A DNA stretch of 64,000 nt, taken from contig NC_088301.1 in the NCBI RefSeq assembly GCF_032854445.1, positions 804,001 through 868,000 of the forward strand, written 5' to 3'. The notes beneath the pieces were generated by a model. The model searched no databases. It saw only the letters and a program-made list of their open reading frames with translations, and was not told the DNA's origin. The position numbers were made by a program, and so were the translations under genes. Source of the stretch: Liolophura sinensis (lineage: Eukaryota; Mollusca; Polyplacophora; Chitonida; Chitonidae). Shown here in pieces: positions 1 through 10,944 of the stretch; within the stretch, counting starts at the first letter, position 1; each line of letters begins with the position of its first letter.

Positions 1-820
1 AGCTTCAGCATGAGTAGTGACATCCACATGAGGCCAAAACACGCACAATGTCATTCAGCTTCAGCATGAGTAGTGACATCCACATGAGGCCAAGACACGC
101 ACAATGTCATTCAGCTTCAGCATGGGTAGTGAGATCATTCAGCTTCAGCATGAGTAGTGACATCCACATGAGGCCAAGACACGCACAATGTGTTTCAGCT
201 TCAGTATGAGTAGTGACATCCACATGAGGCCAAGACACGCACAATATCATTCAGCTTCAGCATGAGTAGTGACATCCACATGAGGCAAAGACATGCACAA
301 TGTCATTCAGCTTCAGCATGAGTAGTAAGATCCACATGAGGCCAAGACACGCACAATGTCATTCAGCTTCAGCATGAGTAGTGACATCCACATGAGGCCA
401 AGACACACACAATGTCATTCAGCTTCAGCATGAGTAGTGAGATCATTCAGCTGCAGCATGAGTAGTGACATCCACATGAGGCCAAGACACGCACAATGTC
501 ATTCAGCTTCAGCATGAGTAGTGACATCCACATGAGGCCAAGACACGCACAATGTCATTCAGCTTCAGTATGAGTAGTGACATCCACATGAGGCCAAGAC
601 TCGCACAATATCATTCAGTTTCAGCATGAGTAGTGACATCCACATGAGGCCAAGACACGCACAATGTCATTCAGCTTCAGCATGAGTAGTGACATCCACA
701 TGAGGCCAAGACACGCACAATGTCATTCAGCTTCAGCATGAGTAGTGACATCCACATGAGGCCAAGACACGCACAATGTCATTCAGCTTCAGCATGAGTA
801 GTGACATCCACATGAGGCAA
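1..820. repeat. 56-bp tandem array (runs off left edge)
   Basis: About 14-15 head-to-tail copies of a 56-bp unit with the core CTTCAGCATGAGTAGTGACA and a second block ATGAGGCCAAGACACGCACA. The period is read directly from successive AGCTTCAGCATGAG starts (1, 57). Copies differ by a few substitutions. Two truncated units (near 113-141 and 420-450) have the first part only, ending in GATCATTCAGC, as expected from unequal exchange. The array is cut by the window start, so its full size is unknown. No open frame of note. Confidence 0.95.
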
Positions 821-3515
821 ACATTCTATAGGCTACGTTTACAATAACACGCAATTAAGTATGTTGATCAGGAGATCTACTCTGTTTGTTGATAATAAGG
901 GAACCCGCTGACTTATGCCAAACTTTAATGTTTGAGAATGTGAGCGTTTGCGCTTGTCAGCTTATGTAAATGGTTTAAGGTTGTTTGTTAACGGTAAAGT
1001 CACGATTCACAGATTGAGGTAGATAAAACAAACGAAGTTAATCTCTGATCAACAGATATATTACCTGTGTAACCCAGAGAAAAGGATTTTCCATCAATCA
1101 GAGTGCATGGCCGGATACACTAGAGGGCGCCCTTATCTTTGATCGAAACACTATGACATTCCCCAAGATTCCTCCCTCATTCAAAGACCGTTAACATTTT
1201 TCCACACATGTCTTGTCATGGACAATTTTTAATAAGTGCTGTTAGTTTTCCTTAACTGTCGTTCATTTCCATTTTACAGGAGAGTTTATTCACGGTCGAC
1301 TTGAAAAACTTTGATTCCGGACCTGGAAGAATGAATACTGCCACGCTTGACAGCCCACTAACAGTTACTGCAGCTCAAGACAGTTTAATTGTAATCCGAC
1401 TCTTCTTGCTAAGGAAATGAATAGAACCCAATTCCAATCAAATGAATAGGTGAATCAGTAGACATACATGAAGGGCCTATGGATTTACACATTGCCGTTC
1501 CAGCTGAATTATTCCTCTTCCTTGTGACCATGACCATGAGTTAAGTTAGTACCATAATTTCTGAATTATAGCCACATCACAAGAGATTCCTTCCTAGAGA
1601 CAACGTAAGCTCAGTGTGACTAGTTTAATTGTACACCATCCCTTGCCAAAGAAAGAGGTCCAGAGAAAATAAAGAGACACAATTTAGTCCAAACATAAAG
1701 ACTGCTTTATATTTTCAGGAGTAAACGCGTTTCAAGTCTAACCGTATTTACAGTCAACATACAGTTAGCCTAAAATATCTGAAGATGAAGGTAATGAATC
1801 CAGCTCTGTTTTAGAACACAGCCAACAAGAAACTTATGACACTCATTTTTGTAAAGCTTGACTAAATATGAATTAACTGAGCAAATATGGACAAAGCGTC
1901 TAAAGCATCTGTTTTCCTGATACAACTTCACAAAAAGGTAAAGTGCCATCAAACGCTATCTACTCACATTTCAACGGTCACGGAGCGTGTAGCGCGCTAG
2001 CTACCTGAAAATGAGGCAAACTCGGCAGTGCGCACAATGCATATTCAATTTGTCTGGGTCATGTTGACGGTATTATACATCCGGGTAACACACGATTCCA
2101 CTTCATTGTTGTTTATGGTTCAAGCAGTAGACAGTTAGTCAAGTGCAAATGTCAAAAACATTGGAGGAAGAAAAGAAAACAATTCCTGTCATCTTTGATT
2201 TGAAACACGTGGCTGTAAGAATACATTTACTGGCTTATATTGTAATAAATCGCAATAAGGTTAAAGATAGCCAACCATATGCTTTCCTTTTTGTTCTTCA
2301 CCTTTGCCTCATTTATAATTCCTGGAAACGGGACTCTAGCATTTACATGGTTAAACCACTTTCATCTTGCCGCATACACCACATTGATTGTTATTCATCA
2401 CACAAGATCCATATTTTTCCAAACTGTCTGACGGCTTTTTCCTGGAATTGTTTTTATTTCTGTTTATGCTTTTGATCTAAACAGCCGATGTTGATTGGTT
2501 GATGGTTACTTCGGGAGGCCTGTGTAGTCAAGCGGTCACTTAGCAGTCAACAGAAGTCACGCCTTGTATTCTGATTGACTTTTTGATTGCCTAAAGGTAA
2601 TCCTAGAGTCCCCCTATCACCTTAAGCAAATCCAGCTTCGCGTGACAGGTGTATTGATTGATGGATTAATCGTTCAACTGGAAGGGTAAACTTTAAAACA
2701 GTGCATTGCCTTTACCAGAAAAAAACAACAAATGTCAACAAAACACGGATACCACAAAAAAGAAATGTCCCAATTGTGGAAGGTTGTCATTCTTAACATG
2801 TGCATTTTATTCCATGACCTCATCCCTCCATAGCCTTCATGCAGTTAGAATACTGTCTATGATGCGTATTAGTTAGGGTGTTCTTGTAGTATCTCTCCAG
2901 GTAACATGAGAGGCTATGATAACAGAATGTGTTTACATAGGTGACCAGGAGCCAGTTGAAATAGCTTCACGACCCTGACCGATATTCACAGGATAAAAAA
3001 GATATATCTAAATTAATTGCTTGTTCAGTCTTGTCCGAATTTCATGTAATTTCCTTATCAATTTTTGTGCACTTCCTGTCTGTGTGACAGTTATCAATTA
3101 CATCTCGTAATAAACAAGGTTGAGGGCGTACAGTCGGATTCGGAGCACGCAGAACATCTGGGGATTAGGCATTAATCTTACAACATTGAGTACGTGTAAA
3201 AATCTCCGTGACCTAGATACCAGCAGAGAAAAGCATAAAACACAAACAGTAACAAATGACCGATCACACCATGTTTATGATATACACTCTGTGCGGGTTC
3301 TCATCCAACTGCCGATAAGTTCGCTTGTTTTGTCAGTGGGGGATTTTTTGTTACGGCTATACAGAAACCATGAAATATAAGTCTTCGCTTCCGTTTTCGC
3401 TGACTCCACAGACCTCATGTGCCCAGTTCATTAACATCTCATCTCATGTAATCTCTTAATTACATTTAATCTTGCTTCGGTAAAGCTAGCACGGCTAAAG
3501 GTGCTTTCGCGTACA
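821..3515. other. Unique spacer, no supported gene
   Basis: Non-repetitive, AT-rich sequence. Open frames here (for example 2143-2475 plus and 3120-3380 plus) have no recognisable domain and no convincing coding composition. I see no tRNA or SINE signature. Confidence 0.6.
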
Positions 3516-3517
3516 TA

Positions 3518-4582
3518 TCTGTTTATGGTAAGCCTGGCATGGACACTAGTGTATACGTCTGTATCTGTCTAAGGTGAACCTGGCATGGACACTGGTGTAT
3601 ACGTCATTATCTGTGTACAGTCAGCCTGGCATGGACACTAGTGTATACGTCTTTATCTGTCTACAGTGAACCAGGCATGGACATTGGTGTATACGCCATT
3701 ATCTGTGTACAGTCAGCCTGGCATGGACACTAGTGTATACGTCTTTATCTGTCTACAGTGAACCAGGCATGGGCATTGGTGTACACGCCATTATCTGTGT
3801 ACAGTCAGCCTGGCATGGACACTAGTGTATACGTCTTTATCTGTCTACAGTGAACCAGGCATGGACATTGGTGTATATGTCATTATCTGTGTACAGTCAG
3901 CCTGGCATGGACACTAGTGTATACGTCTTTATCTGTCTACAGTGAACCAGGCATGGACATTGGTGTATATGTCATTATCTGTGTACAGTCAGCCTGGCAT
4001 GGACACTAGTGTATACGTCTTTATCTGTCTACAGTGAACCAGGCATGGACATTGGTGTATATGTCATTATCTGTGTACAGTCAGCCTGGCATGGACACTA
4101 GTGTATACGTCTGTATCTGTCTACAGTGAACCAGGCATGGACATTGGTGTATATGTCATTATCTGTGTACAGTCAGCCTGGCATGGACACTAGTGTATAC
4201 GTCTTTATCTGTCTACGGTGAATCAGGCATGGGCATTGGTGTATACGTCTTTATCTGTGTACAGTTAGCCTGGCATGGACACTAGTGTATACGCCTTTAT
4301 CTGTCTACGGTGAACCAGGCATGGGCATTGGTGTATACGCCATTATCTGTGTACAGTCAGCCTGGCATGGACACTAGTGTATACGTCTTCATCTGTCTAC
4401 AGTGAACCAGGCATGGACATTGGTGTATACGTCATTATCTGTGTACAGTCAGCCTGGCATGGACACTAGTGTATACGTCTGTATCTGTCTACAGTGAACC
4501 AGGCATGGACATTGGTGTATATGTCATTATCTGTGTACAGTCAGCCTGGCATGGACACAAGCGTGTATACATCATTATCTTA
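3518..4582. repeat. 46-bp tandem array with 92-bp dimeric higher-order unit
   Basis: About 23 monomers of 46 bp. Two types alternate: type A reads GTGTACAGTCAGCCTGGCAT followed by GGACACTAGTGTATACG, and type B reads CTACAGTGAACCAGGCATGG followed by ACATTGGTGTATA. The alternation A-B-A-B gives a 92-bp higher-order repeat that continues to about 4560. The left end (3518-3610) is the most diverged. Within type A the motifs ACTAGT and GTATAC are palindromic. Confidence 0.95.
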
Positions 4583-5958
4583 GTTATATGTTTAGTTGGC
4601 AGTCAAATGCAACCAGAAATTAGCTCAACCAGATCCAAAAATCTGAATTTTTCTTTCGGCAATAGGCCTATTTCCCTTTAATGTACTGTCCAATGGATGT
4701 GAAGTAACGCGAGAAAGTATGAACTTTCACGAGATCATTGTCTATCACGGTGCGGATGTAGAGTTTGTAAACAGGAAGTTGGCGGATATGATAACCTTCA
4801 TCAGATGACAGGTAACGATAAACAGCACAGTGCAATGCCCTTAGTTACAAGCATATGAATGCATTCATCATCACCTTGTGTAAATCATGGATTTCAGAAT
4901 ACGATTTCTATAGAATAGCCCTCACCACAGCCGTGTGCAGGCTTCATTTTCAAGCTCTGCCTTAATGATATCACACCTACCCATCACAAATTAAATTTAC
5001 AGGCCTGGACATAAGCGGCAGGGGAAGGACAATGCCCTGCACCAGATAGGGGCAAACTGTTTGGTAAAGGACATTTCTGTCATGTAAATAACATTGTAAC
5101 ACTTTTAATAATGTGACTAGCTGGGAAATTTGCCATTATGTCTTACATGACTTTAAAAAAATGTTTCCATACTGTTGAAGCGTGTTTTTACACTTCAGAA
5201 ATCAAATGGCTTCATTGCCAGGAGGCAGCACGGGTCAGAGTTATACCTGGACTTCATGGCCCTTCTGTTTCCAGGTGATCTGGTTAACGCCATACAGCGA
5301 CGAACAGTCTTAAACCATACATATGTACAAACCATACTCAAGCAACGTGGAAGCTATCCATCTCGTTGAAATATACGGCATTTGTAGCCATGTCTGTTAT
5401 TATATAACGTTCTGTGCGAGGCAATTTGAGACGACACAATATAGTCTGCATACACAACAGGGCATAGTCTTATCTTTATTGAGGCAGTTATTGTTGGACT
5501 TACAAAACAAACATCGCCATTTTCAAATTACTCAATGTGAATCCGGATGCTTGTTTGTGTGGCTATGGCCAAAGAACAGAGCTCAGTTCTGTACGGACTT
5601 TATGTCTTTCCATCGGCTCGGTTGTCACTGTTACCCTGATAAGGGATTTTCTAAGTACACCAGGTTTAGATGGAAGTCCCATGAAAACGGACAGACGGCT
5701 GGGCATCAGGATAAACGTCTGTGAGGAGATGCGCTGTTGACCCTACCGAAAGAGCGTTTCGACCAATCCAAGTGCCTTGGAGCCAAGCAGGGGTCGCGCA
5801 TAATGGCGGCTCAAGCCGCTTTTAATGCAACTCTAAGACGGTAAAATCCTGCTACATTCACTTAAGCTGCAGTAATATTGACGCAGTTAAGATATCTTTG
5901 GGGCGATTTGCTGGCTGTCTTATACACAAGAGTGCCAGTAAACCAAAGGCAATATCAG
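4583..5958. other. Unique spacer, no supported gene
   Basis: Single-copy looking sequence. Two overlapping plus-strand open frames (5323-5724, 133 codons, and 5537-5740) are the longest non-repeat frames in this part. Neither shows a domain or a clear signal, and I do not call them genes. Confidence 0.5.
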
Positions 5959-5959
5959 G

Positions 5960-6076
5960 GCAGACGTCAGTGTTCAACTCTATCCAGATAGTGACGTCAT
6001 TGGCAGGTATGAAAAAAGGCGCGGCAATTTAGTGGTGGTTGCCGCTATAAGAGGTCGGCCAGTGACTTGACAAATG
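5960..6076 (+). promoter_or_regulatory. Candidate core promoter: CRE, inverted CCAAT, TATA-like
   Basis: A perfect cAMP-response element TGACGTCA lies at 5992-5999 and overlaps an inverted CCAAT box (ATTGG, 5999-6003). A second CRE-like site (GACGTCA inside CAGACGTCAG) lies near 5962. A TATA-like CTATAAGAG lies at 6045-6053, giving the usual CRE/CCAAT-to-TATA spacing of about 45 bp. A start of transcription near 6075-6080 would follow. An ATG at 6074 opens 75 codons, and a GTAAGA donor-like site occurs at 6176, but that ATG is too close to the expected start site. The motif layout is seen; promoter function is inference. Confidence 0.25.
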
Positions 6077-6741
6077 GTCCAGGGCCCCATGACGCAGTTT
6101 TCTCCCGGGAGGTGGACGAGTATCCCCTCTCCCCACTTCTCCCCCTTCTCTCACCCCAAAATCGATACACACACAGTAAGACTTTTGTTGGACCCATTTA
6201 CACGATGTTCACGGGGAGCTGATGCTCCACAAATTGCCTATTTCTTCTCTAGTAATAAAGGCGTCCCCCTGCTCCCTCGCTACCAAATCCAACTTTAAAA
6301 AAAACTAGATCCTGGTTAAATTTGATTTTACAGGCATTTGCCTTGTTAGCGCTGGGAAGAAGATCTTGTCTTTTTCACCGAAGGCAGTGAGGCCTGAAGG
6401 ATCTATATATGTGGAACGCTACCACTGCTAGCTCTTCTATATCGCGTGATTAGCTCAGACTTCTCCCGTCAAAGGTGCGCTATTAATTATTTAAGGTAAT
6501 CGTAGTAGGCAGAAAGAGAGAGAAAGAGCAGACGGCTAAAGCATCTGCTGTCACGTGACAAACCTTTCCCCCACGCCGCCATTATAGTGCAAAGCCCTGT
6601 TATATTCACTTGCCTACAGTATGGACTGTTTAGCTCGTTTTAACATTCAGAGAGAGAATGTTTAACTGCATCAGGATATCAGAAATATACCTGTATGAGG
6701 CTACCGGTTTTGATCAATAAAACAATTAACTTGTGCAATCT
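6077..6741. other. Unique spacer downstream of promoter-like block
   Basis: Contains a plus-strand frame (6074-6298) with no recognised domain and a short purine run (AGAAAGAGAGAGAAAGAG near 6511). Nothing else stands out. Confidence 0.4.
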
Positions 6742-7077
6742 AAGGTTACACGAGTGAGTGAGTGAGTGCTTGGGGTTTAACGTCGTACTCAACAATTTTT
6801 CGGTCATATGACGACGAAGGAATCCTTAGGGTGTATGTAATGTGCCTCCTTGTCGCAGAACGGATTTCCACCGCTCTTTTATCTAGTGCTGCTTCACTGA
6901 GACAACTTACCGGAGGCAAGTAAGACGCCCCGCCCGAGCGATTATACTAATACGGGTCAACCAATCGTTACACTATCCCCTTCATGCTGAACTTCCTCTT
7001 GTGAAGTCCTAGGTGTGACTCGACCCAGGATTGATCCTGGATCTACCGCTCCCGAAGCGGACGCAAGGTTACACGAG
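6742..7077 (-). mobile_element. SINE, tRNA-Pro-like head, 5'-truncated, with 13-bp TSD
   Basis: Minus-strand SINE body at 6755-7064. Its 3' tail is at the left, TGAG repeats followed by GGGGTTTAACGTCGTACTCA. Its tRNA-derived head is at the right; on the minus strand this reads the anticodon-arm region CGCTTCGGGAGCGG, then a B-box-like GATCAATCCTGGGTC. The insertion is bounded by a perfect direct repeat AAGGTTACACGAG at 6742-6754 and 7065-7077, the target-site duplication of target-primed reverse transcription. Compared with the copy ending at 10919 the head stops at the anticodon arm, so the A box is missing. The copy is therefore 5'-truncated and probably inactive. Confidence 0.9.
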
Positions 7078-7450
7078 AACACCTTTGTAAAGATATTATT
7101 TGCCACGTTAAGGTTCCTCAATTTCGCTTCTACAAAATCACAACATTAAATCTTTTTAAAACTAAACAAATGAAGGAAAATTTATAATGCTTGGGAATTT
7201 ATAATTTGCGGTTTTTCTGTACTTTAGCTGCCATGAAAACTAACGAAGAGTTTCAAAAAGGATATTCTGCAGACATGTGAATAAAACCGGAGCAGATCAA
7301 TCAGAGGTCGACATACACGTTCTGTCCCTCAGGTACTTCCATATAAAGCCATATACTGCTGTCGGAATGGGAGTATGTATAATGTATACACAGTAGTGCT
7401 TCAGTCTCCTACCGATTTCCCTAGTTCGTCAAGAACATTCCTTGCGTCTC
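7078..7450. other. Unique spacer
   Basis: AT-rich single-copy sequence. No coding or RNA signal seen. Confidence 0.5.
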
Positions 7451-7451
7451 C

Positions 7452-7952
7452 CAACATAGCTACAAAGTGTATAACATATGCTAACATAGGGTACAAAGTG
7501 TATAACATATGCTAACATGCGGTACAAAGTGTATAACATATGCTAACATGTGGTACAAAGTATGTAACATATGCTGACATGCAGTACAAAGTGTATGACA
7601 TATGCTAACATGCAACAAAGTGTATAACATGTTAACATGCGGTACAAAATGTATAACATATGCTAACATGCAACAAAGTGTTTAACATAAGCTAACATGC
7701 AACAAAGTGTATAACATATGCTAACATGCGGTACAAAGTGTATAACATATGCTAACATGCGGTACAAAGTGTGTAACATATGCTAACATGCGGTACAAAG
7801 TGTATAACATATGCTAACATGCGGTACAAAGTGTATAACATGTGCTAACATGCGGTACAAAGTGTATAACATATGCTAACATTCAACAAAGCGTATAGCA
7901 TATGCTGACATGCAGTACAAAATGTATAACATATGTTAACGTGCAACAATGT
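7452..7952. repeat. 31-bp tandem array
   Basis: About 16 copies of a 31-bp unit with the core TAACATATGCTAACATGCGG followed by TACAAAGTG. Some units are shortened to about 28 bp by loss of GGT (CATGCAACAAAG). CATATG is palindromic. A minus-strand frame of 62 codons arises from the repeat itself. Confidence 0.93.
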
Positions 7953-8142
7953 TTAACAAAATGTGTCAAACTGTGATAAACTATGTCGGAATTTTGAGAG
8001 AGTTATTATGTAGTTTTTGGACTCTGGTTATAGAGCGTACTCAGTGAGGATTTTTTCACAAAGACCGAGATGACGGCACTGAGGTTTATGGGTGGAGGCT
8101 AAAGGGCTCACAGTACACCAACGTCTTTACACCATTTTATTG

Positions 8143-8228
8143 TATAACCATAATTATATGTGCGATCTCCACTGTTGTGGAATATAGCATAAAGCGCCAT
8201 GCAATCAAATGAGTGAATAAATTATTAT
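8143..8228 (+). mobile_element. Possible SINE 3'-tail fragment
   Basis: The run GTGGAATATAGCATAAAGCG, then CCATGCAATCAAATGAGTGAA and AATAAATTATTATT, resembles the end of a mollusc-type SINE in which a conserved TAAAGC-CACCAATCAAT tail precedes a simple repeat. No head or TSD was found, so this is a resemblance only. Confidence 0.3.
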
Positions 8229-8540
8229 TATCTTTGAGAGTGACGCGTAAGTTTGTAAATGTCTCCTTACAATTTTCTCCTTATTTTCTGGGCCATCTAA
8301 TTTACGCACGGCCAACTCATCTACAACGTCCGGATAACCAAAGTCAAGGAATAAAGGCATAAGCTAAAGCTGTTAAAAGCCTTTAAAGGTTTCGTGAAAA
8401 TATTTTGCTCAAATTTCTTCGTTGTTGTCAGCGCTCATCAGTTCGCGTATGAACAAACGTAAGAAAAGGTGTGCTTTTACGGAGAATGTTTTATAGCAGA
8501 CGATAACTGCTTTACGAGGAGCCAACACTTTGCTACTCAC

Positions 8541-8633
8541 ATTGCCTTGTTCTTGTGGGTCGTTTGGTTTTGCCGTTGTAACTTCAACTGCGAATGAAAC
8601 TACCACCAAAACTGCCGATAAACAGGTTGCCAT
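8541..8633 (-). CDS. Putative first coding exon of a secreted protein
   Basis: Read on the minus strand from the ATG at 8633-8631, 31 codons are open to a strong splice donor, GTGAGT, at 8540-8535 (exon end 8541, phase 0). The peptide starts MATCLSAVLVVVSFAVEVTT and continues AKPNDPQEQGN. It has the three parts of a signal peptide: a short N-region, a hydrophobic core LSAVLVVVSFAV at residues 5-16, and a small-residue cleavage site TTA-KP after residue 21. The mature part is polar (PNDPQEQGN). This is the pattern of a first exon of a small secreted protein or peptide precursor. The frame is open upstream to 8681 without another ATG. The -3 position of the start is T, +4 is G, so initiation context is only fair. 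The partner exon, expected to the left of 8535, was not identified; the 31-bp array at 7452-7952 would then be intronic. The protein family is unknown. Confidence 0.35.
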
Positions 8634-8759
8634 GAATAAGTGAAATATTCCGCGTATACAAGTGGTTAAAGAATTGGTCACATGGTACTCTAACGGAGAT
8701 TATTGTGCAATAGAGTATTCATAAAACACACAGTATATCGGATACAACCCCTCAGTGAA

Positions 8760-9532
8760 TACAGTTGATAGGACACGAGCGCTCAAAATGCCCAAGAAAT
8801 GGCACGACTGTTTGAAACACACAAGATAGGACAGGACTGTTTGAAATACAGAATACAGGATATGGTGCACAAAATACCCAGGAGAGAAACATAAGAAAGA
8901 TCACGACTGTTTGAAATACACAAGATAGGACAGGACTGTTTGAAATACAGAATACAGGACATGGTTGCACAAAATACCCAAGAGATATACATAGAAAGAT
9001 CACGACTGTTTGAAATACTCAAGATGGGACAGGACTGATTGAAATGCAGAATACAGGACATGGCGGCACAAAATACCCAAGAGATATACATAGAAAGATC
9101 ACGACTGTTTGAAATACACAAGATAGGACAGGACAGATTGAAATACAGAATACAGGACATGGTTGCACAAAATACCCAAGAGATATACATAGAAAGATCA
9201 CGACTGTTTGAAATACACAAGATAGGACAGGACTGATTGAAATACAGAATACAGGACATGGTTGCACAAAATACCCAAGAGATATACATAGAAAGATCAC
9301 GACTGTTTGAAATACTCAAGATAGGACAGGACTGATTGAAATACAGAATACAGGACATGGTTGCACAAAATACCCAAGAGATATACATAGAAAGATCACG
9401 ACTGTTTGAAATACTCAAGATGGGACAGGACTGATTGAAATGCAGAATACAGGACATGGCGGCACAAAATACCCAACAGAGATACATAAGAAAGATCATG
9501 ATTGTTCGAAATACCCAAGATAGGGCAAGATT
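8760..9532. repeat. 99-bp tandem array, in-frame period
   Basis: Seven to eight copies with exact 99-bp spacing: the marker GACTGTTTGA starts at 8806, 8905, 9004, 9103, 9202, 9301 and 9400, and a variant at 9500. Each unit has an internal duplication, since GACTGTTTGAAATACACAAG is followed about 30 bp later by GACTGATTGAAATACAGAAT. Because 99 is divisible by three, frames stay open: a 238-codon minus frame (8783-9499) repeats a 33-residue Cys-rich motif containing ISWVFCATMSCILYF. It has no recognised domain and I treat it as a by-product of the repeat. Confidence 0.93.
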
Positions 9533-9534
9533 TT

Positions 9535-10552
9535 GTTTTAAATCCGAAAAAGGACAGTATCGGTAACCTTCTCCTGTCAGCAGGCTATCGTTTGTCCAGG
9601 TTAGGCCTGGAAAATATCACAGTAAGTACCTTGCCCTTATTTATGGACATTGTCTGGAAAGGAAAACAGAAACTGGGTGTGAGCTGATACTATATAGATG
9701 ACAATTGTAGGTATCATAATCACAGTATGCCATCATGCCGACCAGTGATCGCGTTTGGTCGAAATACTCAAAACCAACCCAGGAAGGAAACGTTTTGGTT
9801 ACGATTTTGTACCCATGTGCCTTTGTGGTATGCATCTGTATGAGTCACATTTCTCTCCCTTACGATTTGCACGAGGTCCGGCTATGATTAGTATTGGTGT
9901 ATTTTATTTATTTATTTATTTTGTTAATTATCTTATTTATCTATTAATATATTTGACTGATGGTAGGGCTTTTTAAGCTTTTTTAGCCACATCATCCGTA
10001 AACAGATGATTATATATACTATTTCCTCTTATATCTCTTAACTTAATTCAGACAACCACAGCTTCTCTGATACACAAGGCAGTATGTTGAAGAGAGGTAA
10101 GTTCCTGTTAGAGTACAAGTGGGCATCACCGGAAAGATTAACAACACGGCCACAATTTATCTCTAAGTTTTCCTCCCGTAGCAAGCAGATCTGTTTGCCA
10201 GGGTGTACACAGGGGTATAGAGAACACCTCATTGTGGTTCAAGGCCAGTCGAGTACCCGTTAACTGAGTAGATAATTACCCGTGTTAAACATCCCAGAGA
10301 CGTACTCTGTGCGTATAGCCAGCATACAGGCCTGATCAAGCACGGCTGCTAACTCGCAACACCTCCCCTCATCAGAACCCACGAAATTAGATTCCCTTGT
10401 AGGCAGGAAAAATAGTCTACATAGGCCTGTGGTTGAGTACTCAACTACCTCTGAGGGTCGAGTCGTCTGTGAGCAAGGATCTGCTGCTAAGGAACCATCA
10501 GTGCGCAGGGTTCGGCGGTGAGCCAGGAGGGACCCATGAGTGAGCAAAGTCT
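9535..10552. other. Unique spacer
   Basis: Single-copy sequence with an AT-rich ATTT run at about 9900-9960. Open frames of 60-95 codons on the minus strand (10038-10232, 10260-10547) lack recognisable features. Confidence 0.5.
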
Positions 10553-10932
10553 TACGCCTGAGGAATGAGTGAGTGAGTGCTTGAGATTTAACGTCGTGCT
10601 CAACAATTTTTCAGTCGAATGACGACGAAGGAATCCTTAGGGTGTATGTAATGTACCTCCTTGCCGCAGGACGGATTTCCAACGCTTTTTTATCTAGTGC
10701 TGCTTCACTGAGACGACTTACCGAAGGCAAGTAATCCGCCCCGCCAGAGCCATTATAATGATACGGGTCAACCAGTCGTTGCACTATCCCCTTCATGCTG
10801 AACGCCAAGCGAGGGAGTTACAACTTCCTCTTTTGAAGTCTTAGGTGTGACTCGACCCAGGATTGATCCTGGATCTACCGCTCCCGAAGCGGACGCTCTA
10901 CCAACTGTACGGGACGGTCTACGCCTGAGGAA
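10553..10932 (-). mobile_element. Near full-length SINE with tRNA-Pro-like head and 13-bp TSD
   Basis: Minus-strand SINE at 10566-10919. The head, at the right, reads on the minus strand TACAGTTGGTAGAGCG (A box), an anticodon arm with CGG in the anticodon position as in tRNA-Pro, and GATCAATCCTGGGTC (B box). The body carries GACGACTTACCGAAGGCAAG (plus-strand sense) and the tail ends with TTTAACGTCGTGCTCAACAA and (TGAG)n. The direct repeat TACGCCTGAGGAA at 10553-10565 and 10920-10932 is a perfect target-site duplication. This is the most intact member of the family here. It contains internal RNA polymerase III promoter boxes but encodes no protein and needs a LINE in trans. Confidence 0.93.
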
Positions 10933-10944
10933 CCCAGCAGTGAA

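Noticed and set aside
8783-9499. 238-codon minus-strand ORF with a 33-residue repeat
   Set aside because: It exists because the 99-bp period is divisible by three. Other frames on both strands are open as well, and there is no signal, domain or codon bias.
10860-10919. Functional tRNA-Pro gene
   Set aside because: The tRNA-like part lacks a complete acceptor stem and continues into a SINE body and tail bounded by a target-site duplication.
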